Shown: positions 1 to 8,128, counted from the first letter of the stretch. The stretch: 40,456 nucleotides of DNA from B1 sp964443415 (GCA_964443415.1 CAYUDC010000015.1:1-40456), one strand, 5' to 3'. Numbers and translations are program-made. The notes: generated by a model from the letters alone, not told the origin.

Positions 1-702
1 GTTGAAAAAAATGTGATTGTTCCATTGGCCAATATCTTTAGAAGCAATAACTACAATATTCAACCAGTGCTAGAAACTCTTTTTAAAAGCGAGCACTTTT
101 TTGATACTCTAAATTACGCCTGCATGATTAAATCTCCACTCGACCATTTGATAGGATTATGCAGGCAAACCAATTTGATATTTCCAGACAATACGGATGC
201 CCAAAAATTATACAGTCATTGGCAAGTAGTTTATCAAACAGCGGCTACGTATAATCAGCATTTAGGAGACCCACCCAATGTGGCAGGCTGGCCGGCATAC
301 TATGAAGATCCTCAATACTACGAAATTTGGATTAACTCAGACACGCTTCCCAAGCGAAATACCATTGCCGATTTTTTAATTTATGTTGGATATTCTAGGT
401 TCAGCCATAAACTACAAATAGACGCGGTGGCCTTTGCTGAGCAATTTAGCAACCCATCCAATCCCAATGTGCTATTAAATGATATACTACAATTGTTATA
501 CCCAGTAGATTTGTCTGAAAGCACCAAAACATTCATCAAGAATTCTATTTTACTTTCGGGTCAAACTGGCGACTATATCTGGACTGATGCTTGGAATGCG
601 TATAAAGCAAATCCAAGCACGGCAAATAAAGATGCAGTCAAAATTAGGATTCAAGCCTTATTAAAATATTTGTTTGGTCAAGCAGAGTATCAACTTTGTT
701 AA
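1..702 (+). CDS. DUF1800 family protein, C-terminal part (5' end outside window)
   Basis: The reading frame is open from the first base of the window, so this is the last 233 codons of a longer gene; the GTG at 13 is not a credible start. The segment HLGDPPNVAGWPAYYEDPQY followed by WINSDTLPKRNTIADF is the hallmark of the C-terminal half of DUF1800 proteins. The family is usually 450-650 residues and has no assigned biochemical function. Its genes are very often followed by a DUF1501 gene, as here after 12 bp, so the two probably form one transcript and act together at the cell surface or in the periplasm. No T9SS sorting tail is seen at this C-terminus. The family call is firm; the role is unknown. 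Confidence 0.88.
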   Translation, partial: VEKNVIVPLANIFRSNNYNIQPVLETLFKSEHFFDTLNYACMIKSPLDHLIGLCRQTNLIFPDNTDAQKLYSHWQVVYQTAATYNQHLGDPPNVAGWPAYYEDPQYYEIWINSDTLPKRNTIADFLIYVGYSRFSHKLQIDAVAFAEQFSNPSNPNVLLNDILQLLYPVDLSESTKTFIKNSILLSGQTGDYIWTDAWNAYKANPSTANKDAVKIRIQALLKYLFGQAEYQLC

Positions 703-714
703 TTATTAGCCATT

Positions 715-2295
715 ATGAAAAGAAAAGAATTTATCAGCAAAACAATTAGCGCCGGATTTTTACCGGTTGTGCTCAATGGCTTCTCGTTGCAAGCATTTGC
801 CGACTCTCCTTTGGTATCTTTTTTAAACAAAGCAGGCAATGAAGACAGGGTTTTAGTGTTGATCCAACTCAATGGAGGAAATGACGGATTGAATACCGTT
901 ATTCCTTTAGATCAATATAGCAAGTACTATTCGGCTCGAACCAATATTGCCATCCAAGAAAACAAAGTATTGGGCTTAGGAAGTGCACCTACCATTGGAT
1001 TGCATCCTGCGATGAGCAAAATGAAAAACATGTATGAAGAAGGAAAGATTGGGATTGTTCAAAATGTAGGTTATCCCAACCAAGACTTCTCACATTTTAG
1101 GTCTACCGATATTTGGCTTACTGGCAGCAATGCCGACGAAGAAATAGAAACTGGATGGATGGGTAGGTACTTAGATACAAAATTCCCAGGCTTTCCAACC
1201 AATTATCCTAATAGTACGCATCCAGACCCACCTGCTATTCAAATTGGCGCTATGATTTCACCTGCCTTTCAAGGTGCCAATATGAGTTTAGGGATGAGTA
1301 TTACAGACCCAACGAATTTTTATCAATTTGTAGAAGGTACTGTAGACCCAGCGCCTAATACCCCTTATGGGCACGAATTAACCTTTGTGAGGTTGGTTGC
1401 ACAGCAAACACAGGAATACTCTGGCAGCATTAAGGCCGCAGCAGATAAGGCCACTAATAAATCTACTTTGTATCCAACGGCCGGCAGCAATACCTTGGCA
1501 GACCAATTAAAAATTGTGGCAAGGTTAATTGCAGGAGGATTAAAAACCAGAGTATATATGGTTAGTTTAGGAGGGTTTGACACACATGCCACGCAGGTTG
1601 CCAATGGCAGCACTGATACTGGCGCACATGCCACCTTATTAGGAAGGGTTTCGGATGCGGTTAATGCCTTTCAAGACGACCTTAAATTGTTGGCCATCGA
1701 CCAAAGGGTGTTGGGTATGACCTTCTCTGAATTTGGCAGAAGGATTAAATCCAACGATAGCTTGGGCACCGACCATGGCGCGGCAGCGCCTCTATTTATG
1801 TTTGGAGCAAAGGTAAATGGTGGTGTTTATGGAAAGAACGTGGTAATACCAAACGAACCAAGTCCGGGTGACAACCTACCTATGGAGTTTGACTTTAGAG
1901 CCATCTATGCCAGTATTTTAAAAGATTGGTTTGAGGTAAGCGATACAGATTTAAGTAGCATCATGCGCGCCAATTTCCCCATCATTCCAGTAATCAACAC
2001 ACAAGCCAGCAGTTTGCGTGAAATGCAAGAGAATGAAGCAACCCAATTGAGCAATTATCCTAATCCAGCGCAAACAGAAACTACCATCAAGTTTAGTTCT
2101 ACAGGAGGTTTGGTTCAAATAGTATTATTTGACAGCAGTGGAAAAGAAGCGATGATGATAGTGAACGAGCCTTATGGATATGGGGTACATGAGGTGAGGA
2201 TAAATGTTTCGCACTTACCACAAGGCGTCTACTTTTATCAGATGGTAAATGGCAATAGAAAACTAAGTAAGAAGTTGCTTATTGCAAATAGGTAA
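715..2295 (+). CDS. DUF1501 family secreted protein with T9SS type A sorting domain
   Basis: A 526-residue exported protein. The N-terminus MKRKEFISKTISAGFLPVVL resembles the Tat-like leaders of DUF1501 proteins but carries KRK rather than RR, so the export route is uncertain. DUF1501 motifs are visible: LIQLNGGNDGLNTVIPL (about residues 48-64), SHFRSTDIWLTG, and EFGRRIKSN followed by GTDHGAAAPLFMFG (about 337-365). These look like a sulfatase/phosphatase-type fold, but no activity is established. From about residue 447 the protein ends in a T9SS type A sorting domain (SNYPNPAQTETTIKF to LPQGVYFYQM to KKLLIANR), implying outer-membrane transit and surface anchoring or release. It lies 12 bp behind the DUF1800 gene. 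Its 3' end overlaps the convergent lipB gene by 17 bp. Confidence 0.9.
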   Translation: MKRKEFISKTISAGFLPVVLNGFSLQAFADSPLVSFLNKAGNEDRVLVLIQLNGGNDGLNTVIPLDQYSKYYSARTNIAIQENKVLGLGSAPTIGLHPAMSKMKNMYEEGKIGIVQNVGYPNQDFSHFRSTDIWLTGSNADEEIETGWMGRYLDTKFPGFPTNYPNSTHPDPPAIQIGAMISPAFQGANMSLGMSITDPTNFYQFVEGTVDPAPNTPYGHELTFVRLVAQQTQEYSGSIKAAADKATNKSTLYPTAGSNTLADQLKIVARLIAGGLKTRVYMVSLGGFDTHATQVANGSTDTGAHATLLGRVSDAVNAFQDDLKLLAIDQRVLGMTFSEFGRRIKSNDSLGTDHGAAAPLFMFGAKVNGGVYGKNVVIPNEPSPGDNLPMEFDFRAIYASILKDWFEVSDTDLSSIMRANFPIIPVINTQASSLREMQENEATQLSNYPNPAQTETTIKFSSTGGLVQIVLFDSSGKEAMMIVNEPYGYGVHEVRINVSHLPQGVYFYQMVNGNRKLSKKLLIANR

Positions 2296-2977
2296 ACCCA
2301 AATTGCAAGGCAATCTCAGACTTTAACACTTCCGAAACTTCTTCAAAATTGGGTTTATAGCCTAACTCTCTTTCCATGGAGGTTACGTCTTTATCATCTA
2401 TACCACAAGGGATGATGTGATTGAAGTAACTTAAATCGGGATGAATGTTTAAAGCAAAACCATGCATGGTAATCCAACGGCTGCACCTCACTCCCATGGC
2501 GCAAATTTTGCGAGCTTGAGGTAAATCAGGGTCAATCCAAACGCCAGTATATCCTTCGTATCTGCCAGCGGTAATACCGTATTTTGCCAGCATTTGAATA
2601 ACTGCCTCTTCTAAAAAGCGAAGGTATTTATGGATATCGGTAAAAATTTGCTCTAAGTCTAAAATGGGATACCCCACCAATTGCCCAGGGCCGTGATAGG
2701 TGATATCTCCACCCCGATTGATAGGAAAGAAGCTGGCACCAGCTGCTAAAAGGCCTTCTTCAGTTAAGAGTAAATTTTCTTTTTTACCACTTTTACCAAG
2801 TGTATATACATGCGGATGCTGGCAAAAAATGAGGTGATTGCTTATTGGAACTTGAACCTCCTGGGGATGCAAACGTTGTTGAAATTTCTGTTGTACTTTT
2901 TCTTCAAAGTATAACTCTTGTTGATCCCAAGCTTGTTGATATGGGATGAGATTCCAGTTTTCGAAAATGACCTTCAA
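2279..2977 (-). CDS. lipB: octanoyl-[ACP]:protein N-octanoyltransferase (lipoate biosynthesis)
   Basis: A 232-residue LipB. It transfers octanoyl from acyl carrier protein to the lipoyl domains of 2-oxoacid dehydrogenases and the glycine cleavage H protein, the first step of endogenous lipoate synthesis in the cytoplasm. Visible family motifs are PHVYTLGKSGKKENLL, NRGGDITYHGPGQLVGYP, ARKICAMGVRCSRWITMHGF and NHIIPCGIDDKDVTSM. The catalytic pair is K157 and C191; their spacing of 34 residues matches Lys142/Cys176 of the Mycobacterium tuberculosis enzyme. The start codon lies 4 bp after the terC stop, so the two are co-transcribed. lipA is not in the window. The 3' end overlaps the DUF1501 gene on the opposite strand by 17 bp, leaving no room for a terminator. 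Confidence 0.95.
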   Translation of the reverse strand: MKVIFENWNLIPYQQAWDQQELYFEEKVQQKFQQRLHPQEVQVPISNHLIFCQHPHVYTLGKSGKKENLLLTEEGLLAAGASFFPINRGGDITYHGPGQLVGYPILDLEQIFTDIHKYLRFLEEAVIQMLAKYGITAGRYEGYTGVWIDPDLPQARKICAMGVRCSRWITMHGFALNIHPDLSYFNHIIPCGIDDKDVTSMERELGYKPNFEEVSEVLKSEIALQFGFTYLQ

Positions 2978-2981
2978 CAGC

Positions 2982-3746
2982 TTACTTGTAAATATCTTTA
3001 AGCTCTACAGGATCTGATTTCTTTTTGCGCATTTTCATATTAAGTACTTCTACCAAAACCGCAAAAGCCATGGCAAAATACACATATCCTTTTAGGTTAT
3101 AGTGTTCGGCCAAATCATGACTCCAACCTTCTACTAACAGCATAATTCCGATAACCAATAAGAAGGCTAATGCCAGTAATTTAATACTTGGATGAGCATT
3201 GATGAAATGCGAAATGTAGTTAGCAAAAAACAACATAATAATCATCGAGATGATAACGGCCATCACCATGATAGGAAGATGTTGCGCTAAACCTACGGCT
3301 GTAATGATAGAGTCGAAAGAAAATACAATGTCAATTAAGATTACCTGAAAAACCACTCTCCAAAAGGTAGGGGCTACTTTATTGCTGGTAACATCGGCAT
3401 CATGCTCGAGTAATTCAAAAATCTCGAGAGTACTCTTGTATAAAAGAAATAATCCTCCTAACAACAAGATGATATCTCTCCAGCTAATTGGATGGTCGAG
3501 TAGATAAAAAACAGGGTCTTTAAGTTCGCGAACGATGTAGCTGATAAATCCAAGTAGGACAATTCTTATAAAGAGGGCGAAAAAAATCCCAAGTTTTCTG
3601 GCTTTATTTTGTTGTTCTGCAGGAAGCTTTGAGGTTACTAATGAAATAAAAATAACATTGTCAATTCCCAGTACGATCACCATAACAGTAAGTGTAATGA
3701 GGGATAACCAAGCTGCAGGATCGCTAAATAGTTCTATAATTGTCAT
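2982..3746 (-). CDS. TerC family integral membrane protein (probable Mn2+ exporter type)
   Basis: A 254-residue inner-membrane protein with about seven hydrophobic segments. The N-terminal part has the TerC signature VIVLGIDNVIFISLV with an acidic residue buried in a membrane helix; the matching second acidic motif is IDIVFSFDSIITAVGLA. In the family (TerC, Alx, MeeF/MeeY) such proteins export Mn2+, sometimes to load secreted enzymes; some are linked to tellurite resistance. No other ter genes are nearby, so a metal-export housekeeping role is more plausible than tellurite resistance. The C-terminus is basic (MRKKKSDPVELKDIYK). The gene has its own candidate promoter 17 bp upstream and runs into lipB with a 4-bp gap. 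Confidence 0.88.
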   Translation of the reverse strand: MTIIELFSDPAAWLSLITLTVMVIVLGIDNVIFISLVTSKLPAEQQNKARKLGIFFALFIRIVLLGFISYIVRELKDPVFYLLDHPISWRDIILLLGGLFLLYKSTLEIFELLEHDADVTSNKVAPTFWRVVFQVILIDIVFSFDSIITAVGLAQHLPIMVMAVIISMIIMLFFANYISHFINAHPSIKLLALAFLLVIGIMLLVEGWSHDLAEHYNLKGYVYFAMAFAVLVEVLNMKMRKKKSDPVELKDIYK

Positions 3747-3762
3747 AGCTTTTAAGTGGGTG

Positions 3763-3770
3763 CAAATGTA
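3763..3770 (-). promoter_or_regulatory. candidate -7 element of the terC-lipB promoter
   Basis: The minus strand reads TACATTTG, a perfect match to the Bacteroidota -7 consensus TAnnTTTG, 16 bases before the terC start codon, which implies a very short leader. No good TTTG -33 element lies 17-23 bases upstream, only an A/T run, so the assignment rests on the -7 element and its position between miaA and terC. Confidence 0.5.
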
Positions 3771-3791
3771 ATTTAAAAATCAGATTTTTTT

Positions 3792-4676
3792 TTATTCGGT
3801 TTGACCCAATAGCGCGAGTGTTTCAGAAATTTTACTCGTAGGAATCCAAAGAATGTTTGGATCGGCCTTAAACCACGTCATTTGGCGCTTGGCGTAGTTT
3901 CGGGTATGTTGTTTAATAAGTTCTATGGCCTTTGGGAGTGTGGTTTTACCCTCGAAATAATCAAACAGTTCGGTATATCCAACTGTTTGGAGTGCATTGA
4001 ACAGTTTAAGAGGATATAGTTTTTGGGCTTCTTCTACAAGACCTTGGTCTATCATGTCGTCTACTCGCTGATTGATCCTTTGATAGAGCGCTTCGCGCTC
4101 CCAAAGAATAGCATATTTCTTGATTTGGAAGTTTCTTGGTGTTTTAGGCTTTTGGAGGATTACGCCTTGTTTAGCCATTTCTATGGCGCGCATTAATCGT
4201 TGAGGATTTTGGACATCTATAGATTGCAATTTATCGGGTTGCACCATTTTTAATTGCTCTTGAAGCCAAATTATCCCATGTTGTTGAAAACCCTCAATGA
4301 GCTGGTTTCTAAGCTCAAAGTTCACGGGAGGCATTTCATCCATCCCTTCACAGAGTGCTTTAATATATAAACCTGAGCCACCCACGGCAACGAGTTGGGA
4401 ATGTTTTGCAAATAATTGGTCTAAAAGTGCCAGTGCATCTCTTTCGAAATCGCCTGCAGAATAATCATCTTGAGGGTTTCGATAATCAATAAAATGGTGG
4501 GGAGCCATGGCAAGTTCTGTTTTACTAGGCTTTGCCGTTCCAATATCCATTCCTCGGTAAAACTGCCTGGCATCGGCAGAAATAATCTCGGATTGAAGCT
4601 GTTGGGCAAAAGCTATGGCGAGATTGGTTTTTCCGCTGGCAGTGGGACCAACAATTACATGTAGCACTTTTTCCAT
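3792..4676 (-). CDS. miaA: tRNA dimethylallyltransferase
   Basis: MiaA adds a dimethylallyl group to N6 of A37 in tRNAs that read codons starting with U. The P-loop GPTASGKTNLAI sits at the N-terminus, followed by SADARQFYRGMDIGTAKPS, HHFIDYRNPQDDYSAGDF and VGGSGLYIKAL, all family signatures; RNYAKRQMTWFKAD near the C-terminus is the usual tRNA-binding end. The frame stays open upstream to 4733, but the ATG at 4676 (protein MEKVLHVIVGPT, 294 residues) is chosen. The normal MiaA begins right before the P-loop, and the upstream stretch 4689-4719 is occupied by a clear transcription terminator. The last codons (LLGQTE-stop) are spelled by a copy of the recurrent 15-mer described in the findings. 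Confidence 0.95.
   Translation of the reverse strand: MEKVLHVIVGPTASGKTNLAIAFAQQLQSEIISADARQFYRGMDIGTAKPSKTELAMAPHHFIDYRNPQDDYSAGDFERDALALLDQLFAKHSQLVAVGGSGLYIKALCEGMDEMPPVNFELRNQLIEGFQQHGIIWLQEQLKMVQPDKLQSIDVQNPQRLMRAIEMAKQGVILQKPKTPRNFQIKKYAILWEREALYQRINQRVDDMIDQGLVEEAQKLYPLKLFNALQTVGYTELFDYFEGKTTLPKAIELIKQHTRNYAKRQMTWFKADPNILWIPTSKISETLALLGQTE
3795..3809 (-). repeat. copy of recurrent TTGGKTCAAMCCGAA motif
   Basis: The plus strand reads TTCGGTTTGACCCAA, identical over 15 bases to 21762-21776. It forms the last codons of miaA. Confidence 0.6.
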
Positions 4677-4688
4677 AGGACAGGGCAT

Positions 4689-4719
4689 AAAAAAAGGAGA
4701 TTGAATAAACAACCTCCTT
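4689..4719 (-). terminator. Rho-independent terminator of the rpsF-rpsR-rplI operon
   Basis: Read on the minus strand: AAGGAG-G-TTG, loop TTTATT, CAA-T-CTCCTT, then a run of T. This is a 10-bp stem with one G-U pair and a 6-base loop followed by a U tract. It begins 21 bases after the rplI stop codon and ends before the miaA ATG at 4676, so it separates the ribosomal operon from miaA. Confidence 0.88.
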
Positions 4720-4739
4720 CCTTTATGAATCAATTTATT

Positions 4740-5180
4740 TTATTCGGTAACAACCTCTACTGTGATATTAACAGTAACATCACGGTGTAAGTTAAGCGTA
4801 GCTTCGTAGGTTCCTAGCATTTTAACATCATTGATTTCAATTTTACGTCTGTCGATTTCAAAACCTTTAGCTTTTAAAGATTGAGAAATTTGAAGAGGCG
4901 TAATTGAACCAAAGATTTTTCCATTAGCACCTGCTTTAGTAGCGATGGTGATAGACATTTCTTTTAATTGCTCGGCTAAACCTAGGGCATCTGCCTTCAT
5001 CTTTTCGCGCTTAAGAGCACCTTGACGGTTGTTCTCTTCGTGCATTTTAAGATTAGACGCAGTGGCCATGATAGCATAACCGCGAGGGAATAGGTAGTTG
5101 TTGGCATAACCATTTTTTACCTCTACAACATCACCTTGGTGACCAAGGTTTTTCATGTTTTCTTTAAGAATCACTTTCAT
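4740..5180 (-). CDS. rplI: 50S ribosomal protein bL9
   Basis: A 146-residue bL9. The N-domain MKVILKENMKNLGHQGDVVEV, with VKNGYANNYLFPRGYAI, is the 23S-binding signature. The helix connecting the two domains (NLKMHEENNRQGALKREKMK) and the C-domain (GANGKIFGSITPLQI, DRRKIEI) are intact; length is normal. It is the last gene of rpsF-rpsR-rplI, 17 bp after rpsR, and is followed by a strong terminator. Unusually for this phylum, a full AGGAGG Shine-Dalgarno sequence stands 8 bases before the ATG. Confidence 0.97.
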   Translation of the reverse strand: MKVILKENMKNLGHQGDVVEVKNGYANNYLFPRGYAIMATASNLKMHEENNRQGALKREKMKADALGLAEQLKEMSITIATKAGANGKIFGSITPLQISQSLKAKGFEIDRRKIEINDVKMLGTYEATLNLHRDVTVNITVEVVTE

Positions 5181-5188
5181 TGTACGTC

Positions 5189-5194
5189 CCTCCT
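5189..5194 (-). promoter_or_regulatory. strong Shine-Dalgarno sequence of rplI
   Basis: AGGAGG on the minus strand, 8 bases before the rplI ATG, within TAGGAGGGACGTACA. Bacteroidota genes normally lack such sites, and the other starts in this window show none apart from rpsR. Confidence 0.75.
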
Positions 5195-5197
5195 ATC

Positions 5198-5476
5198 TTA
5201 TTTTAATGAATCACCTGTAAATGGAAGCACTGCAATGTGACGAGCACGTTTAACAGCTTGAGCTACCTTACGTTGATATTTTAATGATGTTCCGGTAAGT
5301 CTACGAGGTAAAATTTTACCTTGATCGTTCACAAACTTTAACAAAAAGTTGGCGTCTTTGTAATCAAGATACTTAATACCGTTTTTCTTAAAGCGACAGA
5401 ATTTTTTCTTCTGAGGCGCTTCTGGCATGGTGTTAAACACCATAGCTGGCGACGAGTTGTTAGATTTCTTTTTCAT
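5198..5476 (-). CDS. rpsR: 30S ribosomal protein bS18
   Basis: A 92-residue bS18. The core FCRFKKNGIKYLDYKDANFL, followed by LPRRLTGTSLKYQRKVAQAV and KRARHIAVLPF, is unmistakable. The N-terminal 20 residues (MKKKSNNSSPAMVFNTMPEA) are a disordered, variable extension. Only one of the cysteines used for zinc in some bS18 versions is present. It binds as a heterodimer with bS6, encoded just upstream with a 2-bp gap. In the Flavobacterium johnsoniae ribosome bS18, bS6 and bS21 form the pocket that holds the 3' end of 16S rRNA. An AAGGAG site inside the rpsF 3' end precedes its start by 10 bases. Confidence 0.97.
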   Translation of the reverse strand: MKKKSNNSSPAMVFNTMPEAPQKKKFCRFKKNGIKYLDYKDANFLLKFVNDQGKILPRRLTGTSLKYQRKVAQAVKRARHIAVLPFTGDSLK

Positions 5477-5478
5477 GA

Positions 5479-5889
5479 TTACTTAACTCCTTCCGGTTTT
5501 AGGTCTTTTTTAGACTGGTTAAACTCACCATTGCGTTTGCGTTGGTTAAAAATTACTGCGTGTTTGTCTAAAGAAACTGTTAAGAATCGTAGGATTCTTT
5601 CATCACGTCTAAAAGCTAGTTCAAGTTTTGAAATAAAATCAGGAGTTGACCTGAACTCATACAAGGTATAAAACCCTGTAGATTTCTTCTGGATTGGATA
5701 AGCCAGTTTTGTCAAGCCCCAGTTTTCTTCATGAACCAGCTCTCCGCCGTTTTCAGTGATAAGTTTGCGGTATTTAGATACAGCATCCTTTAACTGCTCG
5801 TCGGAAAGTACGGGAGTGAAAATAATCACTGATTCATAGTCCTTTGCGACAACCGATTCTGTTTTGTTAGATTTGGTTTTAGTTGCCAT
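5479..5889 (-). CDS. rpsF: 30S ribosomal protein bS6
   Basis: A 136-residue bS6. After a variable 16-residue N-terminal tail (MATKTKSNKTESVVAK), the ferredoxin-like domain begins with DYESVIIFTPVLSDEQLKDA. Family motifs ENWGLTKLAYPIQKKSTGFY and RRDERILRFLTV follow. It is the first gene of rpsF-rpsR-rplI and has a well-formed promoter upstream. The leader between the predicted start of transcription and the ATG is only about 25 bases, too short for the S6:S18-binding leader RNA known from several other phyla. No Shine-Dalgarno sequence precedes it, in contrast to rpsR and rplI behind it. Confidence 0.97.
   Translation of the reverse strand: MATKTKSNKTESVVAKDYESVIIFTPVLSDEQLKDAVSKYRKLITENGGELVHEENWGLTKLAYPIQKKSTGFYTLYEFRSTPDFISKLELAFRRDERILRFLTVSLDKHAVIFNQRKRNGEFNQSKKDLKPEGVK
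5487..5492 (-). promoter_or_regulatory. Shine-Dalgarno sequence of rpsR
   Basis: AAGGAG on the minus strand inside the last codons of rpsF, 10 bases before the rpsR ATG. It is one of only two good sites in the window. Confidence 0.65.
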
Positions 5890-5920
5890 TTACTGAGGAT
5901 TTTAATTTTTAAAAGGAGTG

Positions 5921-5951
5921 CGAAAGTATGGCATTATTTCTAACTTTCAAA
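5921..5951 (-). promoter_or_regulatory. promoter of the rpsF-rpsR-rplI operon
   Basis: On the minus strand TTTG (5948-5951), a 19-base spacer, then TACTTTCG (5921-5928). This matches the Bacteroidota -33/-7 pattern TTTG-N19-TAnnTTTG with one mismatch. It lies 32 bases before the rpsF ATG. Confidence 0.75.
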
Positions 5952-6059
5952 CATTTATGCTAAAAAAAATAATTTACTCCAATTAAACATGGATATAAAT
6001 CACTTTTAAAACTCAATTTGTATAGCATTTCTATCCAAATATACCATATTTTCGTAGAA

Positions 6060-8078
6060 ATGAGCAAACACCTAAAAATCCTCACTAAAATCATGCTTCT
6101 GATAGCTGGATTGGTTTTAGCCAAACCAATAAACGCCAGGCAATTAGATTCTGTTTTTGTGAGAATACAAGTATTTTTAGACCATTATGAACTCGACTCT
6201 GCAGAGTATACCATTAACCAATTAGAAAAGCAGATACCTAATAGAGAACCCAGTGAAGACCTTTGTAATTTCTACCGTATTAAAGCCGATTTGTTTAGCA
6301 AACGAAATGAGTTAAACAAACAATTTGAATATAAAAAGCTCGCTTTAGATATTGCAGAAGCATTAGACAACAAAATACTACTGGCAGATGTTTACTCGGA
6401 TTTAGCCGTCTACCACGAAAGTGTTTACGAAATTAAAACGTCCATCCCCTATTTACTGAAAGCACTTGAAATCTACAATGAAGCCGATAAGAAGGATAAA
6501 CTGGCACTTATTTACAATAAATTGGGCTTGCTTTATTATGATGAAGATAATTATAAACTAGCACAGACCTATTTTTTCGGAAGCTTCGTAATATATAACA
6601 CCATCAAAGATCAGAAACCTGAGTATGCGTATTGGGTTCAAAACAACTTATTAAACATCGGGCTATGCTATCAAATGCAATATCAGCCTAGAAAAGCACT
6701 TGCCTATTTTAAGATTGCCTTGGCTTTTTGTCAGAATGCAGCCTTTGAACAAGAACGTCCTATAGGGGTAATTTCTACTAATATTGGCGCCATTTACGGA
6801 GAACTTAAAAACTACCCTTTAGCTTATAAGTATCTTTTTAAGGGGCTAGAAATCTGTTTAAATCCAAGAAATGATGAGTTATACCATGGGGTTCAAACCA
6901 TACTCTTTATTGCTTCTTTAAAAAGTGCAGAAGGAAAATTCAAAGAGGCTGATGGCTATTTTAACCAAGCAAAACATAAAATAGACAGCCTAGGATTTGG
7001 ATATATGAATGAGTACAGGCTATATCAACTTTCTAAGCATTATGCCAGACAAAAGAAGTATGAATTGGCTTATCATACTCGTTTAGCCCATTTAAATGTG
7101 AAAGATTCTATATTAAAAGCTAGTGGAAGAAACACCTTGTCGAGGCAAATGTTGGTATATAAGCTTGGGAAAGAAAAGGCAGAAAACGAGTTATTATCAG
7201 AACAAAATAATAACCACCTTTTAATTACCATTGGCATTTCTTTGCTTCTATTCATCTTTGTGGTGATTAACATTATTGGTTATTACTTTCTAAAAAAAAT
7301 CAGGTCGAACAACGAAAATTTAGTTGCCTTAAACCAACAAATTATGCAACAAAAGTTTGCCTTAGAGGCCTTAAATCATGAGTTGCACGATGCCAGTGAA
7401 AACAAAACTTTCTTAATAAAAACCATTGCCCATGACCTTCGCACTCCCATAGGTAATTTAATGAGTTTGCAAGGTTTACTGGATGAGTATATTCAAAAAA
7501 GCCCTGAAAGCGAGGAATACCAAAAACTGATATCCAGTAGTTGTTTTATGGCCATGCACATTATTGAAGATATCCTCGACCAATCGGTTATTGAAAAAGG
7601 AATTCTTCAATTAAGTAAAGACCATTTACCCCTCAACCCCATCATAAAAGATGCTGTCCAGCTATTAAGGTTTCGGGTTGAACCAAAACAAATACAAGTA
7701 GTTACATTATTTGAAGACGAGGTTACTTTATGGATAGATGGCGAAAGAATTAAGCGGGTAATCATCAATATTCTCATGAATGCCGTTAAATTTAGTCCTC
7801 GCAAATCTGCCATCCACATAAGGTTATCTCAAAAAAATGACAAGTGTTTTTTAAGTATAGCCGATCAAGGCGTAGGTATGTCGCAGGAAGTAGTAAGCAA
7901 ATTGTTTGATAAAAAACAGAAAAAGGGTGCTTTGGGCCTAGAAAAAGAGAAATCATTTGGAATTGGTTTAACCATTGCGCAATCTATCATTGAAGCACAT
8001 GGTGGGAATATATTTGTGGAAAGTAAACTTAATTATGGTTCAACCTTTTATATAGAATTACCAATAAACCGACCTTAA
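6060..8078 (+). CDS. membrane sensor histidine kinase with TPR sensor domain
   Basis: The start at 6060 (MSKHLKILTKIMLLIAGLVL) gives a signal peptide ending near PINA; the frame is open upstream to 6018 without a plausible leader. Order in the 672-residue protein: signal peptide; about 350 residues of TPR-like helical repeats (periplasmic, for example LALIYNKLGLLYYDEDNYKL); one membrane helix near 385-410 (LLITIGISLLLFIFVVINII); a short coiled coil; and a HisKA domain with the phospho-accepting H458 in IAHDLRTPIG. The HATPase follows with N box NILMNAVKF, G1 DQGVGM and G2 FGIGLTIAQ. It is a class I kinase with cytoplasmic catalysis. There is no receiver domain and no response regulator nearby, so it is an orphan kinase. 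Signal unknown. A weak -7-like TATTTTCG lies at 6047-6054. Confidence 0.93.
   Translation: MSKHLKILTKIMLLIAGLVLAKPINARQLDSVFVRIQVFLDHYELDSAEYTINQLEKQIPNREPSEDLCNFYRIKADLFSKRNELNKQFEYKKLALDIAEALDNKILLADVYSDLAVYHESVYEIKTSIPYLLKALEIYNEADKKDKLALIYNKLGLLYYDEDNYKLAQTYFFGSFVIYNTIKDQKPEYAYWVQNNLLNIGLCYQMQYQPRKALAYFKIALAFCQNAAFEQERPIGVISTNIGAIYGELKNYPLAYKYLFKGLEICLNPRNDELYHGVQTILFIASLKSAEGKFKEADGYFNQAKHKIDSLGFGYMNEYRLYQLSKHYARQKKYELAYHTRLAHLNVKDSILKASGRNTLSRQMLVYKLGKEKAENELLSEQNNNHLLITIGISLLLFIFVVINIIGYYFLKKIRSNNENLVALNQQIMQQKFALEALNHELHDASENKTFLIKTIAHDLRTPIGNLMSLQGLLDEYIQKSPESEEYQKLISSSCFMAMHIIEDILDQSVIEKGILQLSKDHLPLNPIIKDAVQLLRFRVEPKQIQVVTLFEDEVTLWIDGERIKRVIINILMNAVKFSPRKSAIHIRLSQKNDKCFLSIADQGVGMSQEVVSKLFDKKQKKGALGLEKEKSFGIGLTIAQSIIEAHGGNIFVESKLNYGSTFYIELPINRP
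7671..7687 (-). repeat. copy of recurrent TTTGGTTCAAMCCGAAA motif
   Basis: The minus strand reads TTTGGTTCAACCCGAAA, identical over 17 bases to 11362-11378 on the plus strand. It lies inside the histidine kinase gene. Confidence 0.6.
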
Positions 8079-8128
8079 GTTCTGCTCAATAAATTGTTGT
8101 TTCAGAAAAAAGCCTTTAATTTCACCGC

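Noticed and set aside
2982..3746. Tellurite-resistance operon
   Set aside because: Only a TerC-family gene is present, in an operon with lipB; no terA, terB, terD or terZ nearby.
4677..4733. N-terminal extension of miaA from the upstream ATG
   Set aside because: The stretch contains a perfect terminator hairpin with T run for the ribosomal operon, and MiaA proteins start directly at the P-loop.
5890..5914. S6:S18-binding leader RNA before rpsF
   Set aside because: The predicted leader is only about 25 bases and shows no stem with the CCG bulge of that motif.
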